DNA from: Bacteroidales bacterium
GTDB taxonomy: Bacteria; Bacteroidota; Bacteroidia; Bacteroidales; WCHB1-69
Length of the DNA: 64,000 bases
Reading direction: 5' to 3'
Assembly (NCBI GenBank): GCA_024400755.1
Contig: JAKSMG010000005.1
Coordinates: forward strand, 62,001 to 126,000
Shown here: one piece after another, positions 8,018-16,717 of the stretch
How positions within the stretch are numbered: the first letter of the stretch is position 1
Layout of the letters: each line of letters starts with the position of its first letter
Notes under the pieces: generated by a model
What the model was told of the DNA's origin: nothing
Databases searched by the model: none
The model's input: only the letters and a program-made list of their open reading frames with translations
Position numbers and translations under genes: made by a program

Positions 8018-10162
8018 TTAATTCATCAGAATATCCAGAATCTTGATAGCGCAGTCGCTGATAACGGAACCTGGTCCGAAGATGGCGGCAGCACCGGCTT
8101 TATACAAGAAGTCATAATCTTGTGGAGGAATAACGCCACCAACGATCACGATGATGTCTTCACGACCCAATTTCTTCAGTTCTTCGATGACCTGAGGAAC
8201 CAAAGTCTTGTGTCCTGCGGCCAATGAGGAAACGCCCAATACGTGAACGTCGTTTTCAACGGCTTGTTTAGCGGCTTCTTCAGGAGTTTGGAAAAGAGGT
8301 CCCATATCCACGTCAAAACCGATATCGGCATAGCCGGTTGAAACCACCTTGGCACCGCGGTCGTGACCGTCTTGTCCCATTTTGGCTACCATAATACGTG
8401 GGCGACGACCTTCCTTCTTGGCAAATTCGTCGGCCATTTCGCAAGCTTTCTTGAAACTGTCGTTATTTTTTTGTTCTGAACTATACACGCCTGTAATTAA
8501 ATTGATTTTTGCTTTGTATCTGCCGAAAACTTTTTCCATCGCGTCTGAAATTTCGCCTAAGGAAGCACGTTTTCTGGCGGCATCCACTGAAAGTTCGAGT
8601 AAGTTGCCTTCGCCTGTTTCGGCGCAGCGCGTGATGGCTGCCAGACAAGCCTGAACCTCATCATTGTTACGTTCTGCTCTCAGCTTAGCCAAACGCTTGA
8701 TTTGGGCTTCACGAACAGCGGTATTGTCAACTTCCAAGGTTTCGATAGGATCTTCCTTGTCCAAGCGATATTTGTTGACACCGACGATGGATTCGATGCC
8801 GGAGTCGATTTTGGCCTGCTTTCTGGCGGCGGCTTCTTCGATTCTCATCTTAGGAATACCGGTTTCGATGGCCTTTGCCATACCGCCCAATGATTCAATT
8901 TCCTGAATGTGTTGCCAAGCTCTGTGGGCGATGAGGTGGGTAAGGGTTTCAATGTAGTAGGAACCGGCCCAAGGATCCACAGATTTGCAGACATTGGTTT
9001 CTTCCTGAATGTATATCTGGGTGTTACGTGCGATACGTGCGGAGAAGTCGGTAGGCAGAGCGATGGCTTCGTCCAAAGCGTTGGTGTGCAATGACTGGGT
9101 GTGTCCCAATGCGGCACCCATAGCTTCGACGCAAGTACGGGTAACGTTGTTGAATGGATCTTGTTCGGTGAGAGACCAGCCGGAAGTTTGGCAGTGGGTT
9201 CTCAAAGCCAAAGATTTTGGATTTTTAGGATTGAATTGTTTTACAATCTTTGCCCACAACAGACGAGCGGCACGCATTTTGGCGATTTCCATAAAATGGT
9301 TCATGCCGATGCCCCAGAAGAAGGACAAACGCGGTGCGAAGTCGTCGATATTCATGCCGGCGTTGATACCTGCGCGCAAATATTCCAAGCCGTCGGCCAA
9401 AGTATAAGCCAATTCGATGTCGCAAGTGGCACCGGCTTCCTGCATGTGGTAACCTGAAATGGAGATGGAGTTGAATTTCGGCATATTCTTTGAAGTAAAT
9501 TCAAAGATGTCGGCAATAATCTTCATAGAGGGAAGTGGTGGGTAGATATAGGTGTTACGCACCATAAATTCCTTCAGAATATCATTTTGGATAGTACCCG
9601 TCAACTGTTCCATAGGAACGCCTTGTTCTTCGGCGGCAACGATGTAGAAAGCCAGAATTGGCATAACGGCACCGTTCATGGTCATGGAAACGGACATCTT
9701 GTCCAAAGGAATCTGGTCGAACAGAATCTTCATATCCAAGATGGAGTCCACGGCAACGCCTGCTTTACCCACGTCGCCCACCACTCTTGGGTGGTCGGAG
9801 TCGTAACCGCGGTGTGTGGCCAAGTCAAAAGCGATGGACAAGCCCTTTTGACCGGCGGCCAGGTTGCGGCGGTAAAAGGCATTAGATTCTTCGGCTGTGG
9901 AGAAACCCGCATATTGGCGGATGGTCCAAGGTTTATTGACATACATCGTCGAATAGGGTCCGCGCAAATAAGGCGGAATACCGGCGGCGTAATTCAGATG
10001 TTCCATACCGGCGAGATCTTCCTTGCCATAAACGGGCTTGACGGGAATCTGCTCAGCGGTCAACCAAGAGGTGTCGATATTGTTTTCTTTCGCCCATTCT
10101 TCAAAACTTTGTTTGTTTTCGGGCTTTTTCTTGAAATCTACTTTACTGAAATCAGGACGCAT
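8018..10162 (-). CDS. Methylmalonyl-CoA mutase (large, B12-binding subunit type)
   Basis: 714 aa. Interconverts succinyl-CoA and methylmalonyl-CoA with adenosylcobalamin, in propionate metabolism. The N-terminal barrel has [18 protein letters not shown] and the active-site region [23 protein letters not shown]. The C-terminal Rossmann domain carries the cobalamin motif GQDGHDRG (base-off His). The frame runs up to a TTG at 10192, but a -7 box (TATTTTTG, 10197-10204) immediately precedes it, so ATG at 10162 is the credible start. The small subunit usually found beside this gene in Bacteroidota is absent here. It may be encoded elsewhere, or this may act as a homodimer like the 714-aa E. coli enzyme. 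Confidence 0.93.
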   Translation of the reverse strand: MRPDFSKVDFKKKPENKQSFEEWAKENNIDTSWLTAEQIPVKPVYGKEDLAGMEHLNYAAGIPPYLRGPYSTMYVNKPWTIRQYAGFSTAEESNAFYRRNLAAGQKGLSIAFDLATHRGYDSDHPRVVGDVGKAGVAVDSILDMKILFDQIPLDKMSVSMTMNGAVMPILAFYIVAAEEQGVPMEQLTGTIQNDILKEFMVRNTYIYPPLPSMKIIADIFEFTSKNMPKFNSISISGYHMQEAGATCDIELAYTLADGLEYLRAGINAGMNIDDFAPRLSFFWGIGMNHFMEIAKMRAARLLWAKIVKQFNPKNPKSLALRTHCQTSGWSLTEQDPFNNVTRTCVEAMGAALGHTQSLHTNALDEAIALPTDFSARIARNTQIYIQEETNVCKSVDPWAGSYYIETLTHLIAHRAWQHIQEIESLGGMAKAIETGIPKMRIEEAAARKQAKIDSGIESIVGVNKYRLDKEDPIETLEVDNTAVREAQIKRLAKLRAERNNDEVQACLAAITRCAETGEGNLLELSVDAARKRASLGEISDAMEKVFGRYKAKINLITGVYSSEQKNNDSFKKACEMADEFAKKEGRRPRIMVAKMGQDGHDRGAKVVSTGYADIGFDVDMGPLFQTPEEAAKQAVENDVHVLGVSSLAAGHKTLVPQVIEELKKLGREDIIVIVGGVIPPQDYDFLYKAGAAAIFGPGSVISDCAIKILDILMN

Positions 10163-10196
10163 AATGCAGTTTTTTGTTATTATTTTTTTCAATCTG

Positions 10197-10204
10197 CAAA
10201 AATA
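10197..10204 (-). promoter_or_regulatory. -7 promoter box of methylmalonyl-CoA mutase
   Basis: TATTTTTG on the minus strand, 35 bp before ATG at 10162. Its position rules out the more upstream TTG at 10192 as a useful start. No cobalamin riboswitch-like leader is present. Confidence 0.6.
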
Positions 10205-10248
10205 ATAATTTTTTATGAGAAATGAAAGAGAATAATTTGGAAGAGATT

Positions 10249-11331
10249 TTATTTTCCACTTTTACGCCTGTTGCACTCGCGGCAGAGCATCTGGCAGTTG
10301 TCGGCAATGGTTCTTCCGCCCTCGCACCACGGCGTGATGTGGTCGGCCTCCATCTGCTCAATATCAAAGTGTTTGCCGCAGATGGCGCATACTCCCTGCT
10401 GCTTTTCATACACTTCGCGCTTGGTGTTGGCATCAAAAGCACGAATGTCCAAATGATGTTCATCGTGGTCGAAAACATAGTGGTAAATGCCCTTTTTAGC
10501 CACTACGTCGCTGTCGGCCATCAGCCGTGTCACTTCATTTTCCATAACGGCGGCGTCAAAATTTTGTTCGTGGTATTTGTCATATAACGTACCCCAATCC
10601 ACGCCTTTCATCTCTCTGCGGTACTTAGGAAAAATGGCCTTTGTCCAGTTGATGACACTTTGAAAATAGTTCCAAAGCGCTATGGCATTGGGATCGTGTT
10701 GATGATTTCCCATATATATGTCTATGTTGCCTTTGGAAATCCAGTCGATGGCGGTTTCGAGATATTTCTGCCGATTGACTTCACCTGCCACATACTTGTT
10801 GGCGAGATTGTAGGCGGCGCAGTTGTTTTTGCTGAAGTAGCGTTTGGCATCGCTCACCCACGAACCCGCGTACACGGCGTTGCGAAGTTCCTGTTCCGTC
10901 AGTTCTTCGCCCGCGATGTTGATGGTCTTGAACCACTTGAGCTTCTCGCTGTCGGTGCCGCTGCAAATATAGACTTGTAGTTCGTAGTCCAGAATCTGCT
11001 GCTGCTTGTCGGGCTGCAGGTTGTGGAAATAGCGGAACATATAGGCGAAGTCGCCGTTCACGTACTGGCAGATGCTGATGGTGCGTTGCTGTCCATCGAT
11101 GATTTCGTAGGTGCCGTCGTCGCGTACGGCCCAGTACATCACGTTGAGCGGAAACCCTTGCGTGAGCGTGTCGATGACGGCATCGCGCTGTTTTTCCTTA
11201 TAGACAAATTCGCGTTGGTAGGGCGGGCGTACGTCGAGTTGGCCGCCGAAGGCGAGCACGCCGTTTTCGGCATTGTCCTCGTAACCTTGTGTGAGGTCGC
11301 GGACGGTGATTTTGTGAAGTTTTATCTGCAT
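10249..11331 (-). CDS. DUF262 domain protein with C-terminal HNH nuclease
   Basis: 360 aa. The N-terminal DUF262 domain (about 10-230) contains [21 protein letters not shown] and the DGQQR motif (79-83) of the ParB-like nucleotide-hydrolysing fold seen in GmrS/BrxU-type modification-dependent restriction enzymes. The C-terminus is an HNH nuclease: Cys315/Cys318, ADHITPW with Asp330-His331, Asn345, and CRECN (Cys350/Cys353). Such proteins cut DNA, often modified phage DNA, in an NTP-dependent way; that role is inferred here from family. It is the first gene of a minus-strand accessory block that includes an EcoRI-type methyltransferase and two DUF1016 nucleases, which fits a defence role. Confidence 0.8.
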   Translation of the reverse strand: MQIKLHKITVRDLTQGYEDNAENGVLAFGGQLDVRPPYQREFVYKEKQRDAVIDTLTQGFPLNVMYWAVRDDGTYEIIDGQQRTISICQYVNGDFAYMFRYFHNLQPDKQQQILDYELQVYICSGTDSEKLKWFKTINIAGEELTEQELRNAVYAGSWVSDAKRYFSKNNCAAYNLANKYVAGEVNRQKYLETAIDWISKGNIDIYMGNHQHDPNAIALWNYFQSVINWTKAIFPKYRREMKGVDWGTLYDKYHEQNFDAAVMENEVTRLMADSDVVAKKGIYHYVFDHDEHHLDIRAFDANTKREVYEKQQGVCAICGKHFDIEQMEADHITPWCEGGRTIADNCQMLCRECNRRKSGK

Positions 11332-11604
11332 AATGTTTTGTTTTTTGTATCGTTTTTATCATTTTTTGGGCGGCCCGGCTCCTGACGTCGCCGTCACGCT
11401 TTTCAGGGGTTCCGTGCTTGCTTTGCTGCACTTCGTTCCGCTCCGCTCGCACCGCCTTCGGCGCCCTTCCAATCGTTGCCGCGATGCTTCGTGGCGAGCT
11501 CATGTCCTTTGGCGGCGAAAGCAGCTTTAGTCCTTCGTGGCAAGTCTTCCCGCGCCGCCATGGCTCTGTGGGCAATCTTTGTGTCCCTAGGTTGCGCTTT
11601 ACCC

Positions 11605-11685
11605 TCAGGTAGCGGTCTTCACTGCGTTCCGACCATACCTGGGGTTACCGAGGTCTTGTCCCTCCGGGACTGCTCAAGGTACGGC
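11605..11685. repeat. 81-bp direct repeat, copy 1
   Basis: Begins TCAGGTAGCGGTCTTCACTG and ends AAGGTACGGC. Copy 2 at 11702-11782 is displaced by 97 bp and differs at only three positions that I can find. Confidence 0.85.
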
Positions 11686-11701
11686 GGCTGTCCTTGTTTC
11701 G

Positions 11702-11782
11702 TCAGGTAGCGGTCTTCACTGCGTTCCGACCATACCTGAGGTTACCGAGGTCTTGTCCCTTCGGGACTGCTTAAGGTACGGC
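11702..11782. repeat. 81-bp direct repeat, copy 2
   Basis: Near-identical to 11605-11685 (GGGG/GAGG, CTCC/CTTC and CTCA/CTTA differences). Both copies contain the perfect or near-perfect hairpin TCCC-TTCG-GGGA type sequence. Confidence 0.85.
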
Positions 11783-11805
11783 TTCGCCGTGATGTTTATA
11801 TATTA

Positions 11806-12852
11806 TCATTGCTTCTCGTTATATTTTATTTCTCCCTCTGCCGCCATTGGTAATGTCTCTTCCTGCTGCGCGTATTGGATGACGGGGTGGCGACGGCGGA
11901 TTAGGATGCGTGCATATTTTCGTTCTTTATGTATAAAAGGATATCCAAAATTAATTTCGTCAATTTTAGTGTTGGCCATTTGTCCTACAATTTCAAATTG
12001 TTCTGGATTATACTTGTCTAGGAAAGTAATTGGAACGCCCATAATGCCGTTGTAGTCACACGGGATGTCTGCGGTTTTATCCACATTGATGGCATCGTAA
12101 TTGTCGTATTTGGGATAATTTTCAGGATAGTATTGTTTGAAGAGGATTAAATCTTCGTGACGCTTTTCAATGTCTAAATTAGTAAACCAACAAATATTGC
12201 CAAAACTTCTCCATTTTTGTCCTGTTTCGTCTATCCAAAATCTTGTGCTGCGTTCTTCATAATCAGCCGGAACTTTAAATTTTGCAAATGACAAACAGTG
12301 TCCCAGCCAAATCCTGTTTTCTTTTATCAAGCTGAATATCTCCTTGTAAGTTATGGCATTTTGATTTCCTAATATCACAAACTTCTTCTCATATTCAATC
12401 AATTGTGCGACGTATTCCCTGAAAAGTGAAAACGGCGGATTGGTGACTACAATGTCGGCTTGTTTCAATAGTTCAATGCACTCTTTTGAGCGAAAATCGC
12501 CGTCGCCTTGAAAATAGTTGATGCCGATTTCGTTCGGGTCGGGAACGCGGTTGTTGTTTTTATCGCCATTGTATTCAAGCCAAATGGCTCGCTCCGAATC
12601 GTTTTGCGAAAACAAATCCCGCTCCTGGTTTTTGTAGCAGGTGGTAATGAGCTTTTTCAGTCCTAATTTTTCAAAATTATAGCTGAAATAGTGGAAGAAA
12701 TTGCTAACTCGCGGGTCATCGCAGTTGCAAAGCACCACTTTGTCCTTGAAATGCTCCTTATAGTGCTTTAGTTCGTTTTCAATATCGACAAGCTGCGTGT
12801 AAAACTCGTCTTTTTTGGCGTTTTTTGCCTGATTAAGGTTTTTATTGGCCAT
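11806..12852 (-). CDS. EcoRI-family adenine-specific DNA methyltransferase
   Basis: 348 aa from ATG at 12852. The frame extends to 12885, but MANKNLNQAKNAKKDEFYTQ is the typical N-terminus. It transfers a methyl group from SAM to adenine in DNA. Motif IV is NPPF at 138-141 (TNPPFSLF) and an acidic CDDPR segment lies at 44-48; both belong to the EcoRI methylase family, where NPPF is also used. The C-terminus has GVPITFLDKYNPEQFEIVG, common in this family. No EcoRI-like nuclease follows; the nearest nuclease is the DUF262-HNH gene 475 bp downstream. It may be an orphan methylase or protect against a partner here. The 5' side is a strongly self-complementary spacer. Confidence 0.85.
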   Translation of the reverse strand: MANKNLNQAKNAKKDEFYTQLVDIENELKHYKEHFKDKVVLCNCDDPRVSNFFHYFSYNFEKLGLKKLITTCYKNQERDLFSQNDSERAIWLEYNGDKNNNRVPDPNEIGINYFQGDGDFRSKECIELLKQADIVVTNPPFSLFREYVAQLIEYEKKFVILGNQNAITYKEIFSLIKENRIWLGHCLSFAKFKVPADYEERSTRFWIDETGQKWRSFGNICWFTNLDIEKRHEDLILFKQYYPENYPKYDNYDAINVDKTADIPCDYNGIMGVPITFLDKYNPEQFEIVGQMANTKIDEINFGYPFIHKERKYARILIRRRHPVIQYAQQEETLPMAAEGEIKYNEKQ

Positions 12853-12890
12853 AATTGATTGATAGTTTTTTTGCAATGCTATCAATCCTC

Positions 12891-13098
12891 ATAATCGGGC
12901 AAAAAGAAAGGCGCGAACCTCTCTACTCACATTCACGGGGAGCGTCGGATGAACCCCGCTGTCCACATAGATTAGCTCACGCCTATTGGCGCAAGCATTA
13001 ACAATATTGTGGACAATGGACAGCCTCAGCTTCCGTGAATTTGCTTTATCCGATTATTCTAAAACAACCAGTTTCCGACGCTTTTTGTTTTGAATGTG
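12891..13098. repeat. Highly self-complementary intergenic region
   Basis: The spacer upstream of the methyltransferase has nested inverted repeats: ATAATCGG (12891) with CCGATTAT (13050), ATTCACGG (12931) with CCGTGAAT (13033), and GCTGTCCA (12958) with TGGACAGC (13017). The overlapping alternative TGTCCACA (12960) pairs with TGTGGACA (13008), and CGCC-TATT-GGCG lies in the centre (12980-12991). A second, incompatible set pairs CACATTCA (12928) with TGAATGTG (13091) and AGCGTCGGA (12941) with TCCGACGCT (13074). No open frame is convincing. It could be a structured RNA, a MITE or a recombination site. Confidence 0.65.
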
Positions 13099-13136
13099 AA
13101 TAATAGCTAATGCGTTAATTTATAATATGTTATTTT
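13094..13136. repeat. Island repeat, copy 1 (upstream of methyltransferase)
   Basis: The core GCTAATGCGTTAATTTATAA followed by TATGTTATTTTAA recurs at 14211 and 15375. Copies 1 and 3 also share the prefix TGTGAATAATA. This copy lies about 240 bp before the methyltransferase start, at the edge of the palindromic spacer. Confidence 0.75.
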
Positions 13137-13161
13137 AAATTTCTTTTTCTGTTGTTATTGG

Positions 13162-14199
13162 TTAATTTTCGTGTTGTAAAATAAATAATTTTTTTTGAGT
13201 TTCTATTTCTCTTCTTAGTTCTTCTTCCGAAGGCAAATAGAGTTTGTATTTTGAAGCAAATAATTGTTCGTTTCCGTTTAATATTGAATATTTGGCGATG
13301 TCCGCATCTGTCTCGCTGCACAGTACGATGCCGATTGTCGGGTTGTCGCCATCGGTACGTTTCAGTTCATCATACATACGCACATACATATCCATTTGTC
13401 CGACGTCCTGATGTGAGATTTTGCCTATTTTCAAATCAATAAGTACATAACATTTCAGTATAACATTATAGAACACTAAATCTATGAAATAATCGTTGTT
13501 CGCAGTTCTGATTAATTCTTGGCGACCCATAAAAGCAAAACCACGGCCTAATTCCATAATGAACTCCTGCAAATGGGATATTATGGCACTTTCAAGTTCG
13601 GTTTCGCTAAAACTATCGTCTTTTTTGAAACCAAGAAATTCAGCAATGATAGGATTTTTCAGAAGCTCCAGTTTGTCAGAAACCATGATGTTTTCTATGG
13701 TTTCGGGCAAATGCGGCTGCTTGAAATGACGTTCGTAATATTGAGTTGATATGTTTCGGTCAAGTGTGCGCACACTCCACATTTCTTGCGAGGCAGTGGA
13801 TAAATACCATCGTACTGCAGTTAAGTCTTCAACGCGTAAAGTTTTGAATATGTGTGTCCACGTAAGATTTGGAAATCGCGATTTCCAAATCTCAAAATCA
13901 GGAACCGCAATGTAAAACTGTCTGAAAGCGCGCAAATATCTACCGCTGAATCCCTTGCCATACGTTTGGGTCAGTTCTTCGGAAAGCTGTTCGATGAGTT
14001 GCGTGCCGTAATCTGCACGTTCCTTGCCCTTTTGTTCTTGCAAAACAATCCTTTCTCCGATTTTCCAATAAGTTTCAATCATCAATTGACTCACGGATGC
14101 GTATGCTTGCTGGCGTCCTTGCTCAACAATGCTTTTCACTTCTGCAAGAAATGTATCGTCTATCGAAACTTTTTTTATGTTATTGTTTGTTTTCATCAA
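13162..14199 (-). CDS. DUF1016 (YhcG-type) PD-(D/E)XK nuclease-domain protein, paralogue A
   Basis: 345 aa. The N-terminal DUF1016 domain (about 15-170) has the typical SQLMIETYWKIGERIVLQEQ and YGKGFSGRYLRAFRQFY. The C-terminal nuclease fold has Asp240 (YFIDLVFY), then Asp255-Leu-Lys257 (YVLIDLKIGK), and LGRGFAFMGRQ just before. Family members are predicted nucleases frequent in defence and mobile regions, often beside restriction-modification genes; the biochemical role is poorly known. The last catalytic acid is Asp here and Glu in paralogue B. A shared short repeat sits just upstream of its start (14211). Confidence 0.85.
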   Translation of the reverse strand: MMKTNNNIKKVSIDDTFLAEVKSIVEQGRQQAYASVSQLMIETYWKIGERIVLQEQKGKERADYGTQLIEQLSEELTQTYGKGFSGRYLRAFRQFYIAVPDFEIWKSRFPNLTWTHIFKTLRVEDLTAVRWYLSTASQEMWSVRTLDRNISTQYYERHFKQPHLPETIENIMVSDKLELLKNPIIAEFLGFKKDDSFSETELESAIISHLQEFIMELGRGFAFMGRQELIRTANNDYFIDLVFYNVILKCYVLIDLKIGKISHQDVGQMDMYVRMYDELKRTDGDNPTIGIVLCSETDADIAKYSILNGNEQLFASKYKLYLPSEEELRREIETQKKLFILQHEN

Positions 14200-14210
14200 T
14201 AAAAAGGATT

Positions 14211-14243
14211 GCTAATGCGTTAATTTACAATGTGTTATCTTAA
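14211..14243. repeat. Island repeat, copy 2 (upstream of DUF1016 A)
   Basis: GCTAATGCGTTAATTTACAA followed by TGTGTTATCTTAA, a close match to copies 1 and 3, ending 12 bp before the start codon at 14199 on the minus strand. Confidence 0.75.
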
Positions 14244-14268
14244 TTTTTTTCTATTGTAATAATAAGTT

Positions 14269-15351
14269 TTAGTTGTTATTTAATTCATTTTCAATATCTT
14301 CAATAGAAGGGAGAGAACTTTTGATGTCTTTTGGAAGTGCTTGGGCTAATTCATATTCTGAAATGCCCAAAGGTTGGTTGCTGCTTTCAAGAGCATATTG
14401 TGCCAATACATTATCTTTTTCCTGACATATCAACAAACCTATGGCAGGATTATCACCTTCTGTGTTAAGCTGATGGTTTACAGCAACTACGTATGTGCCC
14501 AATTGCCCAACATTGCCAGAATCAAATTTTCCTGTCTTCACTTCTACGACAACATATCGGTGCAAAGGTACACAATAAAAGAGCATATCCAAAAACTTTT
14601 CGGTTTCTCCAATTTTAATTCTAATTTCTTTACCCATATAGGCAAAACCACGTCCCAACTCCATCAATGTTTTGGCGATATTGCTTATAAGGGCGTCTTT
14701 CAGTTCCGACTCCTTATAATTTTCCGTAAGAGTCAAAAAACTGAAATTGTAGGGATCTTTTGTTATTTGCTGAGCCAAGCAACTTTCTGGTTCGGGCAAA
14801 ACCTTTGAAAAATTGCTGATCGCTGAGCCTTCACGTTCATATAAATTTGAAGACAACATGTTTAACAAAACATTTCGGCTCCAATTGTTTTCCAACGTCT
14901 TCCTCACATAAAAGAATGCCTTGGCGAAATCTCCTTTGGTCTTATCTATAATGTAAAGATGGTGCGTCCATGGAATGGAAAAAAGTACATCGAATATTTC
15001 AGCAGATTGCTGAAAATTCATCAAAGCAGATTTTTCAGCAGGTTGCTGAAGATTTTTCAATAAATTGATATACAACGAATAAAAACGTTTTGCATAGCGA
15101 ATGTTGCTTTCCGAAAGACCTTTTGCATTGCTCATTTCAGAACGCAAATCCAAACTTACAATTTCATAAAAATGACTTCCATACTTGTTGTCGTATGCTC
15201 TTTCCGAAATGTCTTTTCCCAAGGTCCAATAGAAACGAATAACTTCTTCATTTACTTTAACGGCGGCTTTCACTTGTTGCTGTCGATATAGTAAGACAAG
15301 ATTTTCAATCCAAGTTTTGTATTCTTTGTCAATATGAATTAAGTCACTCAT
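14269..15351 (-). CDS. DUF1016 (YhcG-type) PD-(D/E)XK nuclease-domain protein, paralogue B
   Basis: 360 aa, same two-domain plan as paralogue A but clearly diverged. The N-terminal domain has VIRFYWTLGKDISERA and ESNIRYAKRFYSLY. The nuclease has Asp255 (FLDMLFY), Glu270-Val-Lys272 (YVVVEVKTGK) and LGRGFAYMGKE. The middle carries two similar short segments (NLQQPAEKSALMNFQQSAEIF). Tandem but non-identical DUF1016 genes suggest diversification rather than recent duplication. A copy of the island repeat lies just upstream (15365-15403). No -7 box of the usual type was found, so its promoter may lie in that repeat. Confidence 0.85.
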   Translation of the reverse strand: MSDLIHIDKEYKTWIENLVLLYRQQQVKAAVKVNEEVIRFYWTLGKDISERAYDNKYGSHFYEIVSLDLRSEMSNAKGLSESNIRYAKRFYSLYINLLKNLQQPAEKSALMNFQQSAEIFDVLFSIPWTHHLYIIDKTKGDFAKAFFYVRKTLENNWSRNVLLNMLSSNLYEREGSAISNFSKVLPEPESCLAQQITKDPYNFSFLTLTENYKESELKDALISNIAKTLMELGRGFAYMGKEIRIKIGETEKFLDMLFYCVPLHRYVVVEVKTGKFDSGNVGQLGTYVVAVNHQLNTEGDNPAIGLLICQEKDNVLAQYALESSNQPLGISEYELAQALPKDIKSSLPSIEDIENELNNN

Positions 15352-15364
15352 TGTCGGTTGGGTT

Positions 15365-15403
15365 GTGAATAATAGCTAATGCGTTATGTTATAATATGTT
15401 ATT
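15365..15403. repeat. Island repeat, copy 3 (upstream of DUF1016 B)
   Basis: TGTGAATAATAGCTAATGCG followed by TTATGTTATAATATGTTATT. It shares prefix and core with copy 1 and the core with copy 2. Confidence 0.75.
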
Positions 15404-15514
15404 TCCCTTTGCGTTTTTGATTTTTATATGAATGTCATTAATTCTGCAAATATACTTATTTATTTCAATTATTGAGGGTATAGTAATTCATTGATGATAA
15501 AATCTTGACAAATC

Positions 15515-16717
15515 TTATTCCAACATCATTTTGGCTCTGACAACGGCTTCGTAAAGGCTGTCGATTTCCTCTTTGGTGTTGTATAGGGCGAAGGAGGCGC
15601 GCACTGTTCCGGGAATGCCGAAGTGGTCCATGATGGGCTGCGTGCAGTGATGTCCGGTGCGGACGGCAATGCCCAATTTGTCGATGATGGTGCCGATGTC
15701 TGACGGATGAATGTTGCCGATATTGAAGGAAATAATGGCCGCTTTTTGTGCCGACGTGCCATAGATTTTTAACCCTTGAATGGAAGACAGTCGTTCCGTG
15801 GCGTACGACAACAGTTCGTGTTCGTAGTTGGCGATGTTCTCTATGCCGATGTGGTTGATATAGTCAATGGCAACCCTAAGTCCCATCACGTCGCCCACGC
15901 TGGGAGTGCCCGCTTCAAACTTGAAAGGAAGGTCGTTATAAGTAGTTTTGGCAAAAGTAACCTGTTTGATCATCTCGCCGCCGCCTTGATAGGGTTTCAT
16001 TTGGTTGAGCCATTCTTCTTTGCCGTACATCACGCCGATACCCATCGGAGCATACATTTTATGTCCCGAAAAGCAGTAAAAATCACAGTCCAGGTCCTGA
16101 ACATCCACTTTGCAGTGCGAAACGGCCTGGGCTCCGTCAATGAGTACAGGAATATGATGTTGGTGAGCCATCTCGATGACTTTTTTCACGGGGTTGATGG
16201 TGCCCAGCGTGTTGGAAACGTGCGATACGGCTACGATTTTGGTCTTAGGCGTAAGCAATTCGTTTAATTTGTCCAAAATCAGCTCGCCGTTGTCATCAAA
16301 AGGAATGACTTTTAGGATGCAACCTCGTTCCTCACACAAAAACTGCCAGGGAACGATGTTGGCGTGATGTTCCATTTCGCTGATGAGGATTTCGTCGCCT
16401 TCATGCAAAAACGTGCGACCAAATGAAGAGGCAACCAAGTTGATGGAGTCGGTGGCGCCGCGTGTAAAAATCACCTCATAATGATGTTTGGCATTGATGA
16501 ATTGCCGAACTGTCTCTCTGGCGATTTCAAATTCATCGGTGGCCTTTTGGCTGAGGTAATGCACACCGCGGTGAATATTGCTGTTAATCTGCGTATAGTA
16601 GTTGTTGAGGGCGTCAATCACCACTTGTGGTTTTTGCGTTGTGGCAGCATTGTCCAAATATACCAATGGACGTTTGTATATTTGTTGATTTAGAATGCTA
16701 AAATCTTCTCTATTCAT
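15515..16717 (-). CDS. sufS: Cysteine desulfurase, SufS type
   Basis: About 400 aa from ATG at 16717 (MNREDFSILNQQ); another ATG lies 9 bp upstream. The longer frame to 16852 overlaps the preceding gene and is a low-complexity leader, so it is rejected. The PLP enzyme takes sulfur from cysteine for Fe-S cluster assembly. Signs are YLDNAATTQKP, EMEHHANIVPW, the PLP lysine in FSGHKMYAPMG, and the persulfide cysteine in RTGHHCTQPIMDHFG, typical of the group II SufS class. The start codon overlaps the stop of the membrane protein gene, so translation is coupled. No other suf genes are adjacent. Confidence 0.92.
   Translation of the reverse strand: MNREDFSILNQQIYKRPLVYLDNAATTQKPQVVIDALNNYYTQINSNIHRGVHYLSQKATDEFEIARETVRQFINAKHHYEVIFTRGATDSINLVASSFGRTFLHEGDEILISEMEHHANIVPWQFLCEERGCILKVIPFDDNGELILDKLNELLTPKTKIVAVSHVSNTLGTINPVKKVIEMAHQHHIPVLIDGAQAVSHCKVDVQDLDCDFYCFSGHKMYAPMGIGVMYGKEEWLNQMKPYQGGGEMIKQVTFAKTTYNDLPFKFEAGTPSVGDVMGLRVAIDYINHIGIENIANYEHELLSYATERLSSIQGLKIYGTSAQKAAIISFNIGNIHPSDIGTIIDKLGIAVRTGHHCTQPIMDHFGIPGTVRASFALYNTKEEIDSLYEAVVRAKMMLE

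Larger units (their letters stand above)
11332..11805. other. GC-rich non-coding block
   Basis: 474 bp between the DUF262-HNH and methyltransferase genes. It is strikingly richer in G and C than its surroundings. Several long frames pass through both strands, but none has a ribosome-binding site, a promoter or a recognisable product. The block contains an 81-bp direct repeat (listed separately) and small palindromes such as TCCCTTCGGGA. It may be an insertion or a dispersed intergenic repeat. Confidence 0.6.

Noticed and set aside
9587-10225. Plus-strand frame of about 210 codons opposite the mutase
   Set aside because: Shadow of the methylmalonyl-CoA mutase gene. No recognisable protein features.
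11198-11709. Several overlapping frames in the GC-rich block (both strands)
   Set aside because: They overlap each other and the DUF262 gene end, have no ribosome-binding sites and read as arginine-rich low-complexity protein. The block is better treated as non-coding repeat DNA.
12886-13161. Retron RNA or integron attC site in the palindromic spacer
   Set aside because: No reverse transcriptase or integrase is next to it, and the RYYYAAC/GTTRRRY core boxes of attC sites are not positioned as expected. Left as an unexplained structured region.
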